Part shown: piece after piece, positions 49,701 to 54,866 of the stretch
How positions within the stretch are numbered: the first letter of the stretch is position 1
Layout of the letters: the number at the start of each line of letters is the position of its first letter
Origin: a virus
DNA: 62,437 nucleotides
Virus record (IMG/VR): IMGVR_UViG_3300021425_000035
Span: 1 to 62,437 of that record
Strand: one strand, 5' to 3'
Notes under the pieces: generated by a model
Told to the model about the DNA's origin: nothing
Database searches by the model: none
What the model saw: the letters and a program-made list of their open reading frames with translations, nothing else
Made by a program: the position numbers and the translations under genes

Positions 49701-49926
49701 TAATACTAGATGATAATTCAGTAAACTGATTGAGTAAATTTTTCTCGTAATAATTGATGTCACGATATTTCGTAACATTAGAAATGATATCAAGTGGTTG
49801 TCCTTGAATTTCTAATTGCTCGTAGTATTTCTCTACAAACTTGGAAAAGTTTTCGTATTCAGAAACTATAAACCCAGGTAGTTGAGATTCAATTAAGGTA
49901 GAGATATTTCTTGTCTTTGCAGCCAT
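40780..49926 (-). CDS. Giant baseplate wedge-region protein in the gp7 position (3048 aa)
   Basis: Lies between gp6 and gp8 as gene 7 does in T4, but is about three times longer than T4 gp7 (1032 aa). The N-terminus has helical segments (TLIESQLPGFIVSEYENFSK, LFLYAFVKSFEQQYLGGFPE, LIKNISDFYKAKGTDRSIKF) and a FPEKNGYIKIGNEICFYK unit. Two related units, FPDSSRLLIGKEIVYYE...RGADGT and FPEFGRIIIDKEIIEY...RGADNT, close the C-terminus. In between it is beta-rich with NTGSNYD/NQGQNYSKPV repeats and several VALNGVLQ/VFIDGVLQIPGKSY repeats (about residues 2000-2300). Probable gp7 functional counterpart (inference from position). Confidence 0.75.
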   Translation of the reverse strand: MAAKTRNISTLIESQLPGFIVSEYENFSKFVEKYYEQLEIQGQPLDIISNVTKYRDINYYEKNLLNQFTELSSSITETDTSIIVEDASSFPEKNGYIKIGNEICFYKERTDTEFLEVSRGVSGNTTLGDLYESSKFVTTQAEPHYVNDTVYNVSNLFLYAFVKSFEQQYLGGFPEAYLKGDVDKRVLIKNISDFYKAKGTDRSIKFIFNSIVSKSAEDTPETYNPKDFTLKASTSDWISNYSIKVKILSGDPKKLIGNKLVQKTETSYASAIVDAVNYGGNGGIFELVLSPGSVNGSFDIAAQTKLKTDISVNDTIGDRIDVYSTLGWQPKGNIIVNSETIAFNEKNVNQFIINGRSNPNTTHIIGTDVYTDNIITCKYDGGIVNLLALGVLYNLNVSNPSPYSSSGDKVQISKSGFISNHPLINGVDWFLNTNFRKAFSSLSQDISNAIKDLNADVSAIYEDDQYFYICSSGYPYHSILNQHSPINLGDQKFLKLVRKYPINTTEVYETSNRDIGILIDGSVAYSNKDFDCVKYGTILSFNIETKGVGYKNSPFVLVNNEPNKARCFLAGEVVDRIELLSDDIYTENPTITITSGRNAKLKPVVTNGEITSIKIEDPGEYYSSPPTIRIFDALGKGAFAEYEAIVSPEGKITKCQKINGGRFYTRNSLIIEVIPAGSGAFATAKVGEWVKDRFKKNKLLLDSNNSYVFPNFNPKFADGYGVVANPANLRFRSGDNINSVLNESTGDKTHSPILGFAYDGNPIYGPYGFSDPGNSNSTIVRMSSGYQLKNNRQNGPSLVDYPLGTFVNDYEWIPTVNSNKTELDENNGRFCVTPEYPNGTYAYFISIDGLGNPTFPYIIGKNFYSLPVDSNYNSNISQDDIPKNVVRYRDDAIDSNGANSLALIGDTTKGNVSGGYSDYSTEVFSVGSQVFIDSNNTGGFGAKSVVSSVNGKEIVSLESVQNKAILIDLKQNAYLFAGDIVFQSEGLLLNQIIVDNLEITGQQDSDSPNVKVVNDLAVAPTSSFRVILDNTTSLIQGEIIGDVVNDNRLVVRNVNGTFTTDVPLFATIKVVNILLDKNATYSKGSTLSFIREEDGVIFGTATVLEGSLRQNSLKIRLISGDFFASNDFIIKSNVLSDTSSSKIIKSTSLSENLQINTLNDKVAIAETNGTHNLGIGDKINVDIFPDDSLTETTYYVRKRLYQKCILQELKFDSEIVDTGIGRFEFLNSGSDYREGVYDDIELLFVDSSKARKNIGKPGDLGNARARITVFELGAGYGRVSFVEITNKGFGYRKSDILTVADNDLNRLSSSISTSRLNIIVDHVGVSAENTEISLISINNISNGDFLQIGEEVVKVTSADKDNKSITVERAQKNTKAVDHFNGQKVNFYETSYKFDAGFGVLGTAQNTPYVISYNSNTRELILAYDYGVTNPIRVLQSSIFFDQNIASKFVKIESVEEPKYKLEFSKDEVDFIINPVIDIQKYYKYTFDTSHFSMVDTYLDFSSSLNYNLFTEEKNVSSNLPGTTGSFVSIKLGFGPNISSNEYEQKIPVNFNNYYYFIKASADVDTDGSSLKVIDDPLSGENFVIYSTENKFVYSMNSLPQYDGTGTIKYDTTSQFAIGSIKSLSIVNTGSNYDLIPVCKGILPTSSYEASVTASIDTTTGYLSSIVVNNQGQNYSKPVALITDGNGFNYKLECISENGKIKAVNIINPGEGFTYNPEIKIFESDVKIFFTSNNIGIPKNIKLINNGFGYNSDYSTLPIFKSTNTFVLKDFEDNSFYPGEKIVQYENGVLVADAIVSKNGWRVGSNLLKIENINGIFRNNLPIKGFAKSKTATIVAQLETSFSADIRTYFDNLGRFNSEKGKLSANSQKLSDSYFYQDYSYVIKSRTPIDFWRDLIKETTHPAGFQLFGELILESNGKTAIPSDVREIETHSFINLRPQNISIVNTRKYITENIISFVDSNIKRGIGSVAIDTFDSSETVARELILASPFDGDFDPNSGVLYGTKTFTLLDKKTNTAYAPYNESSLIITLDGVLQEPGKSFTVKGNTITFAQPPLGERIAEGQVVEGQKFYCKSIKFKDNTLNSTYIRKIKNISDQFDGETRIFDLYEENGSIVKTLPNEKLIVALNGVLQNARSTEDEPFRNSYSIIRSQDPTVADKIAFTEPPISHGELYDSTDDITIREKCFIYSIGSYRRLTIDSRTVKYRRTGPFLILDEVENTVVKIDDPLYVIVFIDGVLQIPGKSYDIVGPNITFSSPLQYYEDESGKQTLQKVSILLFYGRDKAKTLTFYDFEPNAYYSQGNLRINGSTNLLDLYSWLSKYLGYNVIVSQNGNNIGKIKSFVPGASDLNLTLLCSAFYQVDSSDITFTNPKSGDNFVLFGIKSSSISYVEDDDGIRKLQVDVPSWLFGSKLGKDAYLEKTNLYSNLSVGDLIKIDGESEFREIVSIPELVNTKQYNIGEFLPKDIYSRVQATNYNDIVRGEGLSITAEVDVNGTVTKLNWNRRDLLLFFNNNILLQPTAYQYYTSPIIDFVPRTQSGGGAKAEVISVGGQIVDIVLIDGGYGYTEPPQVVVSRGYNIIKGRSREFDTTTVLNISPPSAVADVLTTSSHISIISSGPAGAFLFTLIDFSNVPVVAKDLLCTIQPDEELAKVNKISETSECYILLPDIIVSCDILTASPEIVRHLDVSSDIVSSSTVISVDKEITSTISKQINEAFIQLDTASINDIGAFLDAPLSETDNIVYIPDTRRFPDSSRLLIGKEIVYYEKKKTDRFLSVTRGADGTTAQTHDAGDYLRHLPKVVSVVPVGTITVQTITSIESDHNTFTERLKVLKTEVVDPSIKHNSTTLSIEVSYKTGVLDFYTENIILANQIQTRDTGVLTLDNSINLITLRDGSTITVLNDSLDRDPFYQGYTLGNAGHTITAFENLAFINTGAFAVNGTILEFDTAYSNISILDFEQRKYSSIALSGDYVNFAGPSINEVGTTLTNSISDLDVEMTIANSFAFPEFGRIIIDKEIIEYTSKNGNTLLGLVRGADNTIAASHTQNTYLRSF

Positions 49927-49931
49927 TTAAT

Positions 49932-51725
49932 CTACTCGGGATAAGCAGTGAACTTACTAGTGGTCATATCAACATCTAGGAAAACCTCTCGTAGAGCATT
50001 GATATCATTGCTCAATGGCTTTACTCTTAATTCAATTCGGTTGTCTTCAAAAGAACCACGAATGATCGTTAAATCATTCAACATTATTTCACCTTTTGTA
50101 TAATTTATTTCTCCAAGGGAGTCATTTAGAACTATTTTTAGTCCAGTTAAATCATCTATTCTATATAGGACGATTATACCATCCCTATCTTCCAAATACA
50201 CGGTATATTCAGGAAATTCAGTAACTGTAAACCCAGTTGATTGTAGTGTTGGACCATTGCATTCTTTATCAAAAGCATTTTGGAAACAAACCTCATAGTA
50301 AAAGCTTGAATTGATGGCAGGATAAAAATCTTTCCTCAACATTACTGTAGTTTGATTAGAATTGATTGATCTGTCTGCATCATCAATCACACCAATAAAT
50401 TTACTATATCTAAATTTACCAGTAAACTTTTCAGTATCTGATTGATCAATATATTGTTGAATTCCTGTTCTTACTTTCTTTACAATCTCAGCTGGAGGTA
50501 AATTTGTCTTGGTCCTATCATAATAAATTTTACTTGTCAATTCTACAAATAAAATTGATGGATCAATGATATCAACAGTAACTGATCCAACCATATATGG
50601 TTGTAATCTTCTTACAATGTCTTGTTTAGTGAATGAAGAAAGTAGGTTTGTATTAGATGGTTTAATTACTACCTTAACTTTGCCATATTCTGGTGGATCT
50701 GCGTCTTGACCACCAAAGGTAATAATATCAGCAACCGCTGGATAAACGTTCCTAACGATGGCTGCATAGTCCTGTGCGGTCACTGCACGATCTTGTGTGC
50801 CGAAATACCTAGGCGCATTGTATTTAATTTTATCGATGCTTTCAATGTTCTCTCCACCAGATGCTGGAGTTACTGAATTGACAACAACATTTAATGGATA
50901 AACCGCATTGTTTCTATCATCAACAATACCATTGAATACAAATGTCTTGGCACCATTAGTATCAGGACCATTGGTTACTAGATAAGTAACCTCAATAAAC
51001 TGACCACTCTCTAGTTTCTTACCTAATACACCATCACCAAAGAAAAGCTCGTAGTTCTCGTCTTCAACTTCATTTAAAAAATATGTCTTAGTTTCTGAAT
51101 TTACATCAAGAATATTATCTGCTCTTTCGTAAAATTCAAAAGCAGATGAATTTTGGGATGGATATACTTTTACTCTAATACTACTCGTATCAACGCCTTG
51201 ATTCTGAATCAAAAAACGTTGAGATTTGAGTGCTGTATTAACAGTATAAGAATTTTTAATTAATGATCCTTCATAAATCGGAACATCAACAAAAGATGCT
51301 GTTCCATTCTCTACTGCAGCAGAAACATCATCTAATGTGGTATATTGATATAGTTCTGAATCAAAAATCGTAGTAAATGCAGATCCAGTTCTTAAAATAG
51401 CAACATCAGGAGTTGTATTAATAAAATTAACGTCAAAATTAATGTAAGCAACAGGTGAAGTAACTGACTTCGGTGTATATCCTAATTGCTTGGCAATTGC
51501 AACAACATTATCTCTCAGGGTTGCTGAATCTAAAAATAACTCGTTGACAACTAGATTGGTGTTGAATGCCGTATAATACGTATTATACGCCAATACATCA
51601 AGTAATGTGCTCCATACAGAACCTTCAAAATCATAATCAGTAAAATCTGACTGTGATCTTAAATATTCCTTCAGTGCAATCTTAATATCATTATAATCTA
51701 AATTTGATACTTGTGTGTATGGCAT
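49932..51725 (-). CDS. 6: Baseplate wedge protein gp6
   Basis: 597 aa, close to T4 gp6 (660 aa). The N-terminal region (YNDIKIALKEYLRSQSDFTD, GSVWSTLLDVLAYNTYYTAF, LRDNVVAIAKQLGYTPKS) is diagnostic of gp6/baseplate J-type wedge proteins in cyanophages. FFGDGVLGKKLESGQFIEV and AVTAQDYAAIVRNVYPAVAD further support the assignment. In T4, gp6 dimers form the iris ring joining wedges around the central hub. The stop of gp25 directly abuts the gp6 start, so the two are co-transcribed and probably coupled. Confidence 0.92.
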   Translation of the reverse strand: MPYTQVSNLDYNDIKIALKEYLRSQSDFTDYDFEGSVWSTLLDVLAYNTYYTAFNTNLVVNELFLDSATLRDNVVAIAKQLGYTPKSVTSPVAYINFDVNFINTTPDVAILRTGSAFTTIFDSELYQYTTLDDVSAAVENGTASFVDVPIYEGSLIKNSYTVNTALKSQRFLIQNQGVDTSSIRVKVYPSQNSSAFEFYERADNILDVNSETKTYFLNEVEDENYELFFGDGVLGKKLESGQFIEVTYLVTNGPDTNGAKTFVFNGIVDDRNNAVYPLNVVVNSVTPASGGENIESIDKIKYNAPRYFGTQDRAVTAQDYAAIVRNVYPAVADIITFGGQDADPPEYGKVKVVIKPSNTNLLSSFTKQDIVRRLQPYMVGSVTVDIIDPSILFVELTSKIYYDRTKTNLPPAEIVKKVRTGIQQYIDQSDTEKFTGKFRYSKFIGVIDDADRSINSNQTTVMLRKDFYPAINSSFYYEVCFQNAFDKECNGPTLQSTGFTVTEFPEYTVYLEDRDGIIVLYRIDDLTGLKIVLNDSLGEINYTKGEIMLNDLTIIRGSFEDNRIELRVKPLSNDINALREVFLDVDMTTSKFTAYPE

Positions 51726-52127
51726 TTATCGAGTTCTCTCTAAAAAGAATTCTACGTTGAGTGGAATATCGTCTCTACCTATAATCTCAAATTCCAATCC
51801 AACATCAAATCCATTATCATCAAAATTTGGTATAACTTCTAACGATATAATATTAATTCTAGGTTCGTAATCTGTTAATACGTTTTTAATCTCAGATTGG
51901 ACCAAGGCTGCTACACCATAATCTAATTGTTCAAATAGTAATCTAGGAATGTCAGACCCAATCTGAGAATTGAATAAACGTTCACCTTTGTTTGTTAACA
52001 AAAGATTAACGATAGCCTGTTTGACAGCAGCCTCATCCTTACTAGTAATTAAATCACCAGTAATTGGATGAGGCTTGAATGTAACATTTAAATCTTTAAA
52101 TGTTTGAAACTGTGGCACAGTAGACAA
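51726..52127 (-). CDS. 25: Baseplate wedge protein gp25 (lysozyme-like fold), TTG start
   Basis: 133 aa, matching T4 gp25 (132 aa). FQTFKDLNVTFKPHPITGD, KDEAAVKQAIVNLLLTNKGE and RLFNSQIGSDIPRLLFEQ are the hallmarks of the GPW/gp25 family, a lysozyme-like fold lacking lysozyme activity that joins sheath and baseplate. The only start giving the expected N-terminus is TTG at 52127; a GTG three codons later is an alternative. No clear Shine-Dalgarno is seen. A perfect late box CTATAAATA lies 14-22 nt upstream, which predicts a nearly leaderless transcript. It abuts gp6. Confidence 0.9.
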   Translation of the reverse strand: MSTVPQFQTFKDLNVTFKPHPITGDLITSKDEAAVKQAIVNLLLTNKGERLFNSQIGSDIPRLLFEQLDYGVAALVQSEIKNVLTDYEPRINIISLEVIPNFDDNGFDVGLEFEIIGRDDIPLNVEFFLERTR

Positions 52128-52140
52128 AAACGTTTGTTAT

Positions 52141-52149
52141 TATTTATAG
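52141..52149 (-). promoter_or_regulatory. T4-type late promoter box CTATAAATA for gp25
   Basis: Full CTATAAATA only 14 nt before the TTG start of gp25, right after the TGA of the 58-aa gene. Confidence 0.75.
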
Positions 52150-52326
52150 TCACTCATGCCACCTCTCCACAAAATCATCAAATCCACCAGCACCGCCACA
52201 TGGTCTGCTATAACGATTTTCGGGAACTTTGTATTGGGCTTTTTTTAACAGGCGATCACTCGCCTGTTCTGAGATCAGAGTCATCCCCGACTCCATAAAC
52301 TCTTTACTCTTATCAACATTAGCCAT
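52150..52326 (-). CDS. Small conserved-type virion-cluster protein (58 aa)
   Basis: Short gene below common ORF length cut-offs: ATG at 52326 preceded by TATGGAGAAAACAG (a good GGAG site). The protein is MANVDKSKEFMESGMTLISE then DRLLKKAQYKVPENRYS and a GGAGGFDDFVERWHE tail. No family recognised. It sits between the 48-aa basic protein and gp25, and its last codons run up to the late box that precedes gp25. Amphipathic helix at residues 8-32. Confidence 0.7.
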   Translation of the reverse strand: MANVDKSKEFMESGMTLISEQASDRLLKKAQYKVPENRYSRPCGGAGGFDDFVERWHE

Positions 52327-52422
52327 CTGTTTTCTCCATAAGGTTTAAACAGAACTTTTAAAGGGGTTGCTATCCCTCCTCAGTGGATTCAGAGATCCAA
52401 TTCTATTTACCCATAAAAAAAA

Positions 52423-52444
52423 CGACCCCCATACACAGGAGTCG
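52423..52444 (-). terminator. Terminator after 48-aa basic gene
   Basis: CGACTCC...GGGGTCG stem (one G-U pair) followed by eight T on the minus strand, 8 bp past the stop. Confidence 0.8.
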
Positions 52445-52452
52445 CCAATATA

Positions 52453-52599
52453 TCAGCCTTTACCTTGCCCACGATAACGCTTACGAGCACCATTACGACT
52501 CGTAGCGGCATACTTCGTGTGTTGCCCATTTCCCTGACGGGACTTCTTCGGCTTAGATTCGATCTGATTGCCACCAGTAAATGAAGGACGACGTGACAT
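52453..52599 (-). CDS. Small highly basic protein (48 aa)
   Basis: 48 aa: MSRRPSFTGGNQIESKPKKS followed by RQGNGQHTKYAATSRNGARK and RYRGQGKG. About a quarter of residues are Arg/Lys, so it is probably nucleic-acid binding or a capsid/tail accessory (inference). The KSRQGNG..TKYAATSRN..KRYRGQG pattern is familiar from small genes near the spike/gp25 locus of T4-like cyanophages (memory, not searched). An AACCTCAGTTGATT-side leader precedes it, and a clear terminator follows at 52423-52444. Confidence 0.75.
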   Translation of the reverse strand: MSRRPSFTGGNQIESKPKKSRQGNGQHTKYAATSRNGARKRYRGQGKG

Positions 52600-52645
52600 A
52601 AAAACCTCAGTTGATTACCCACCTATTGTAGCACACTCAGCCCAC

Positions 52646-53017
52646 TTAGACAACCCCCGTACCAATGTGAACATCCTCATAATAGAACGGTCCTACTAAT
52701 GGTCTGTCTGTCCCTAATAACTGTGCCTTATCACCTTGGACTGCAGGAAGCTGCCCATTGAAAAACACAGAGGTGTTCACATTAGCTACGATAATCCTGT
52801 TACCTGGCTGGCAAGGTAGAGGAATCACGTTAGTGGGCAGTGGAACCCCCTGTACGGGCTCTGGAATCGTCGTTGTGGTGTAAAACTCCACTGCCTCTCC
52901 ATTTATGAAAATATTCGGTGATACCACTGGACTACCACCTAATGGCTCAGCAGGATACGAGCACAGTACATCTGTACTTACAGTGTCTACAGTATCTGGT
53001 CCTACTAAAAATGCCAT
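52646..53017 (-). CDS. PAAR-like baseplate spike tip protein (123 aa)
   Basis: 123 aa with the repeated 'S.NIFINGEAV' and 'NTSVFFNGQLPAVQGDKAQL' units (residues about 29-38 and 82-101) characteristic of PAAR-type proteins that cap the membrane-piercing spike (T4 gp5.4 and its relatives). It is proline/valine-rich and ends HIGTGVV. The operon position just before gp25 and gp6 fits a baseplate hub/spike component. PAAR tips usually bind a metal with His/Cys; the candidates here are C20, C69 and H118, not proven. Confidence 0.8.
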   Translation of the reverse strand: MAFLVGPDTVDTVSTDVLCSYPAEPLGGSPVVSPNIFINGEAVEFYTTTTIPEPVQGVPLPTNVIPLPCQPGNRIIVANVNTSVFFNGQLPAVQGDKAQLLGTDRPLVGPFYYEDVHIGTGVV

Positions 53018-53022
53018 AACTC

Positions 53023-53187
53023 TTAGTTTTCTAATTTTTTTATTCTATTCTCTACTTCATCTAAGTATTCAGTTATACTTACATGTTCCTCCCTCTCGGG
53101 GGGTCTGTACATTAATCTGAGATTATAGAGGGACGCCTCTAATCTCTCAATCCTCTCAATCAAGGAATTCAGGTCTTGGTTCGTCAA
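53023..53187 (-). CDS. Small coiled-coil protein with TTG start (54 aa)
   Basis: In frame from a TTG at 53187 preceded by GAAGGAGACTACATCAA, a strong Shine-Dalgarno 9 nt away that decides this start. The protein begins MTNQDLNSLIERIERLEASL, then LRLMYRPPEREEHVS and a second helix YLDEVENRIKKLEN. The helix-PPERE-helix layout suggests a small assembly factor (inference). The gene overlaps the upstream 71-aa gene by 32 bp in a different frame and ends 5 bp before the PAAR gene. Confidence 0.7.
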   Translation of the reverse strand: MTNQDLNSLIERIERLEASLYNLRLMYRPPEREEHVSITEYLDEVENRIKKLEN

Positions 53188-53371
53188 TTGATGTAGTCTC
53201 CTTCTTTACATTACCATTGGCTGAAATAGTCTCTACATTAATCTCTGGTTTGATACCAGCATAATAATCTCCAGCAATATTCTCAATCATATCAGCAAAT
53301 TCATTGAAGTCATCAAAGACTTGCTCCTTTAATTGACCATCTGTGGTCTTATAAGTTACTCGTTGTTTCAT
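53156..53371 (-). CDS. Hypothetical protein heading the spike/gp25 operon (71 aa)
   Basis: 71 aa beginning MKQRVTYKTTDGQLKEQVFD, then DFNEFADMIENIAGDYYAG and an acidic tail ending DEPRPEFLD. No recognised domain. It is the first gene of the late cluster that leads into PAAR, gp25 and gp6. A GATAAATA late box lies about 77 nt upstream of the ATG. Its 3' end overlaps the next gene and contains that gene's ribosome binding site, so the two are likely translationally coupled. Confidence 0.65.
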   Translation of the reverse strand: MKQRVTYKTTDGQLKEQVFDDFNEFADMIENIAGDYYAGIKPEINVETISANGNVKKETTSIDEPRPEFLD

Positions 53372-53447
53372 GGCGACTTTTTTGGGTAAAAATTTTCTGG
53401 GAAATTTTTTTGGAATTGAAGGATTTCACTTTGGAAATTCCTTTTAA

Positions 53448-53455
53448 TATTTATC
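53448..53455 (-). promoter_or_regulatory. T4-type late promoter box GATAAATA at head of spike/baseplate cluster
   Basis: GATAAATA about 77 nt upstream of the 71-aa gene, at the left edge of the AT-rich tract. Rightmost late box found; no such box was seen among the microgenes to the right. Confidence 0.6.
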
Positions 53456-53880
53456 GGGCTCTGGGAAACGTTTATAGCTTAGAAAGAAGGTACTTTTTTG
53501 GGGGACGCTTATCGTTAATTATAATTAACGAACGATTACGATTAACTGTTAATTATAATACCTTTGCAATCGTAATTACTGTGTTATTCTAATTACTTTA
53601 CAATCGTATTTAATTGTTGTTAATAATAACAAATACATTTATTTACTGTTAATTAGAATTAACAACTAATTGTAATTACAAAGTATTTGTATTATTGTGT
53701 AATTTTATTTGTATAGTATTACTAATACACTGGTAATTATCAAAGTATTAGTAATATTGAATAATTGTGATTAGTTGCTAATTTTAATTACTGTGTAATC
53801 TATGTGTATTTGTATTTGTATACTTTCCTACATTTATTTGATTGTATAAAGAATAGCTAACTGTAAAAAAAGAGAAATAA
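53456..53880. other. AT-rich, dyad-rich noncoding tract
   Basis: No convincing gene in about 425 bp. Holds the 18-bp palindrome cgttaattataattaacg (53513-53530), a near-palindrome gttaattagaattaac (53648-53663), a 12-bp inverted repeat (53717-53728 / 53745-53756) and degenerate repeats around ACGATTGYAAAG. It separates the late cluster from the GC-rich island. Could be an origin, a transcription barrier or an insertion-prone spacer. Confidence 0.6.
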
Positions 53881-53922
53881 AAAAGGGGGCAGGATTTGCC
53901 CCCTGTGAGTATAGCTAACTGT
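53853..53922 (+). repeat. 12-bp direct repeat flanking a terminator
   Basis: atagctaactgt occurs at 53853-53864 and 53911-53922, bracketing the terminator 53885-53903. Confidence 0.6.
53885..53903 (-). terminator. Terminator after 93-aa gene
   Basis: GGGGGCA...TGCCCCC 7-bp stem, then TTTTTTATTTCTC on the minus strand. Confidence 0.85.
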
Positions 53923-53924
53923 GC

Positions 53925-54206
53925 TCAATATCCGCCCTCTTCGATATACTTTAGGTCTCCTACTTTCCTGCCCTTTGCTATCACCGAACCGAGGGAGAAT
54001 CCAAGGAGATCGGGAGATTTAATAATTTCAGTAAGATATACTTTATAGCGATTTGTGGCTTCGAAAAGATATGCTTTCTCGTGGTTCGATTGGAATATGA
54101 TTTCGACGAAATTACCGTCGATCTCGATGTTGTGAATTGCGCTAGATTCGTCTACAGTGAACGTCCGATAGATGGGGGCGTTTGTGATTTCGAAGGAAAC
54201 AGACAT
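53925..54206 (-). CDS. KTSC-like small protein (93 aa)
   Basis: 93 aa; FTVDESSAIHNIEIDGNFVE, then IIFQSNHEKAYLFEA and LLGFSLGSVIAKGR. The 'SSAI..I..DG..VEI.F.S....Y.F' core resembles the KTSC fold (weak pattern match). The gene is moderately AT-rich but stands at the left edge of the GC-rich island, directly downstream of its last GC hairpin (54232-54251). A terminator (53885-53903) follows. Function unknown. Confidence 0.6.
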   Translation of the reverse strand: MSVSFEITNAPIYRTFTVDESSAIHNIEIDGNFVEIIFQSNHEKAYLFEATNRYKVYLTEIIKSPDLLGFSLGSVIAKGRKVGDLKYIEEGGY

Positions 54207-54231
54207 TTCGAGAAAAGTGTAGAGAATGGGT

Positions 54232-54251
54232 GGGGGGCTGTGGTGCCCCCC
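54232..54251 (-). terminator. GC hairpin after 98-aa gene
   Basis: GGGGGGC...GCCCCCC perfect 7-bp stem, 6-nt loop, no T tract. Left-most hairpin of the GC-rich island. Confidence 0.55.
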
Positions 54252-54272
54252 GTTGCTCGCTATCCTAGCAGA

Positions 54273-54569
54273 TCACAGGGCGCTGTTGCGATTCTGTGCC
54301 CACATGGCGAGGCGCTTGGTGCTAGCCTTGCTGAACACCCGATCGGTCTGGGTGATCGTGCCATCGGCATGGGTGACACGGTGACGGTTGGCAGCCTTGG
54401 CACACGCCTGCAGGGCACGGCGACCCTGGCGATCGGTCTGGGCAAGGTTCAGCAGGAGGGTGGCACGGTGCCCACCGATCACACGGGGGCGCTCGATCAG
54501 CAGACGGGCAGCGGTTTCGGCGTCACCGATCAGGGCAGCGAAACGGCTGGAGGGGATGATGGGGAGCAT
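54273..54569 (-). CDS. GC-rich hypothetical protein (98 aa)
   Basis: 98 aa, mostly Ala/Arg/Leu: SRFAALIGDAETAARLLIER, GGHRATLLLNLAQTDRQGRR, ACAKAANRHRVTHADGT. Helical and basic; no family recognised. GC-rich codons (GCC, ACC, CGC) contrast with the AT-rich phage backbone, pointing to foreign origin. Upstream is a candidate promoter TCGACA-16-TAGGAT (54618-54645), and downstream a 7-bp GC hairpin (54232-54251), so it looks like a one-gene transcription unit. Confidence 0.6.
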   Translation of the reverse strand: MLPIIPSSRFAALIGDAETAARLLIERPRVIGGHRATLLLNLAQTDRQGRRALQACAKAANRHRVTHADGTITQTDRVFSKASTKRLAMWAQNRNSAL

Positions 54570-54617
54570 CGGTCTGGGGCGGGGGGTGGTGGAGGTCTGT
54601 CCCCCTCGCTTGAACGT

Positions 54618-54645
54618 ATCCTATCAGATCGGTGGGGGGTGTCGA
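54618..54645 (-). promoter_or_regulatory. Candidate promoter TCGACA-16-TAGGAT (divergent module copy A)
   Basis: -35 TCGACA (54640-54645) and -10 TAGGAT (54618-54623), upstream of the 98-aa gene. A weak GGGG/CCCC hairpin lies just upstream at 54651-54677. Degenerate relative of the island module. Confidence 0.45.
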
Positions 54646-54820
54646 GGGTCTGGGGTCGAAATCGGGACAGTGCCCCAGGTGGCACACGGGGTCGGGGTCG
54701 CTGGCAGTGGGGGGCGCTCGCCGTGCTAGATTGGAGGTAGACCCTATGGTTGTTGCCTATGGGTTGGCAGGGGCGGTGGCGACGGTTGGCGTCTGCAGAG
54801 CTACCCCGCTCCTCGATCGG

Positions 54821-54866
54821 TTGTCTCTGGAATCCTAGCACAGAAAAGGGGGGCGGTGTGCCCCCC
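54821..54866 (-). promoter_or_regulatory. Degenerate hairpin-promoter module (copy B)
   Basis: TAGGATTCCAGAGACAACC (-10 at 54832-54837) directly after the GC hairpin with T tract. The -35 position reads CACACC, so the promoter is weak or decayed. No start codon follows for over 200 nt, so it has no obvious gene. Confidence 0.4.
54848..54866 (-). terminator. GC hairpin terminator after 61-aa gene
   Basis: GGGGGGC...GCCCCCC 7-bp stem followed by TTTTCTG on the minus strand; the only island hairpin with a T tract. Confidence 0.75.

Noticed and set aside
52407-52622. 71-codon minus-strand frame
   Set aside because: A shifted frame of the 48-aa basic protein; it runs through the terminator hairpin, and the 48-aa frame has the recognisable sequence.
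52600-53400. Tail lysozyme gp5 or gp53 next to gp25
   Set aside because: No frame with lysozyme or gp5 OB-fold features; only the PAAR-like and two small proteins are present, so gp5 must lie outside the window.
54081-54740. 219-codon plus-strand open frame
   Set aside because: Antisense to the 93- and 98-aa genes and to promoter/hairpin DNA; GC-rich DNA lacks stops, and the translated product is low-complexity Gly/Arg with no plausible ribosome site.
54530-54841. 103-codon minus-strand frame
   Set aside because: Starts at a GTG inside the module B promoter, overlaps the 98-aa gene start and is a Pro/Arg/Ser run typical of chance frames in GC-rich DNA.
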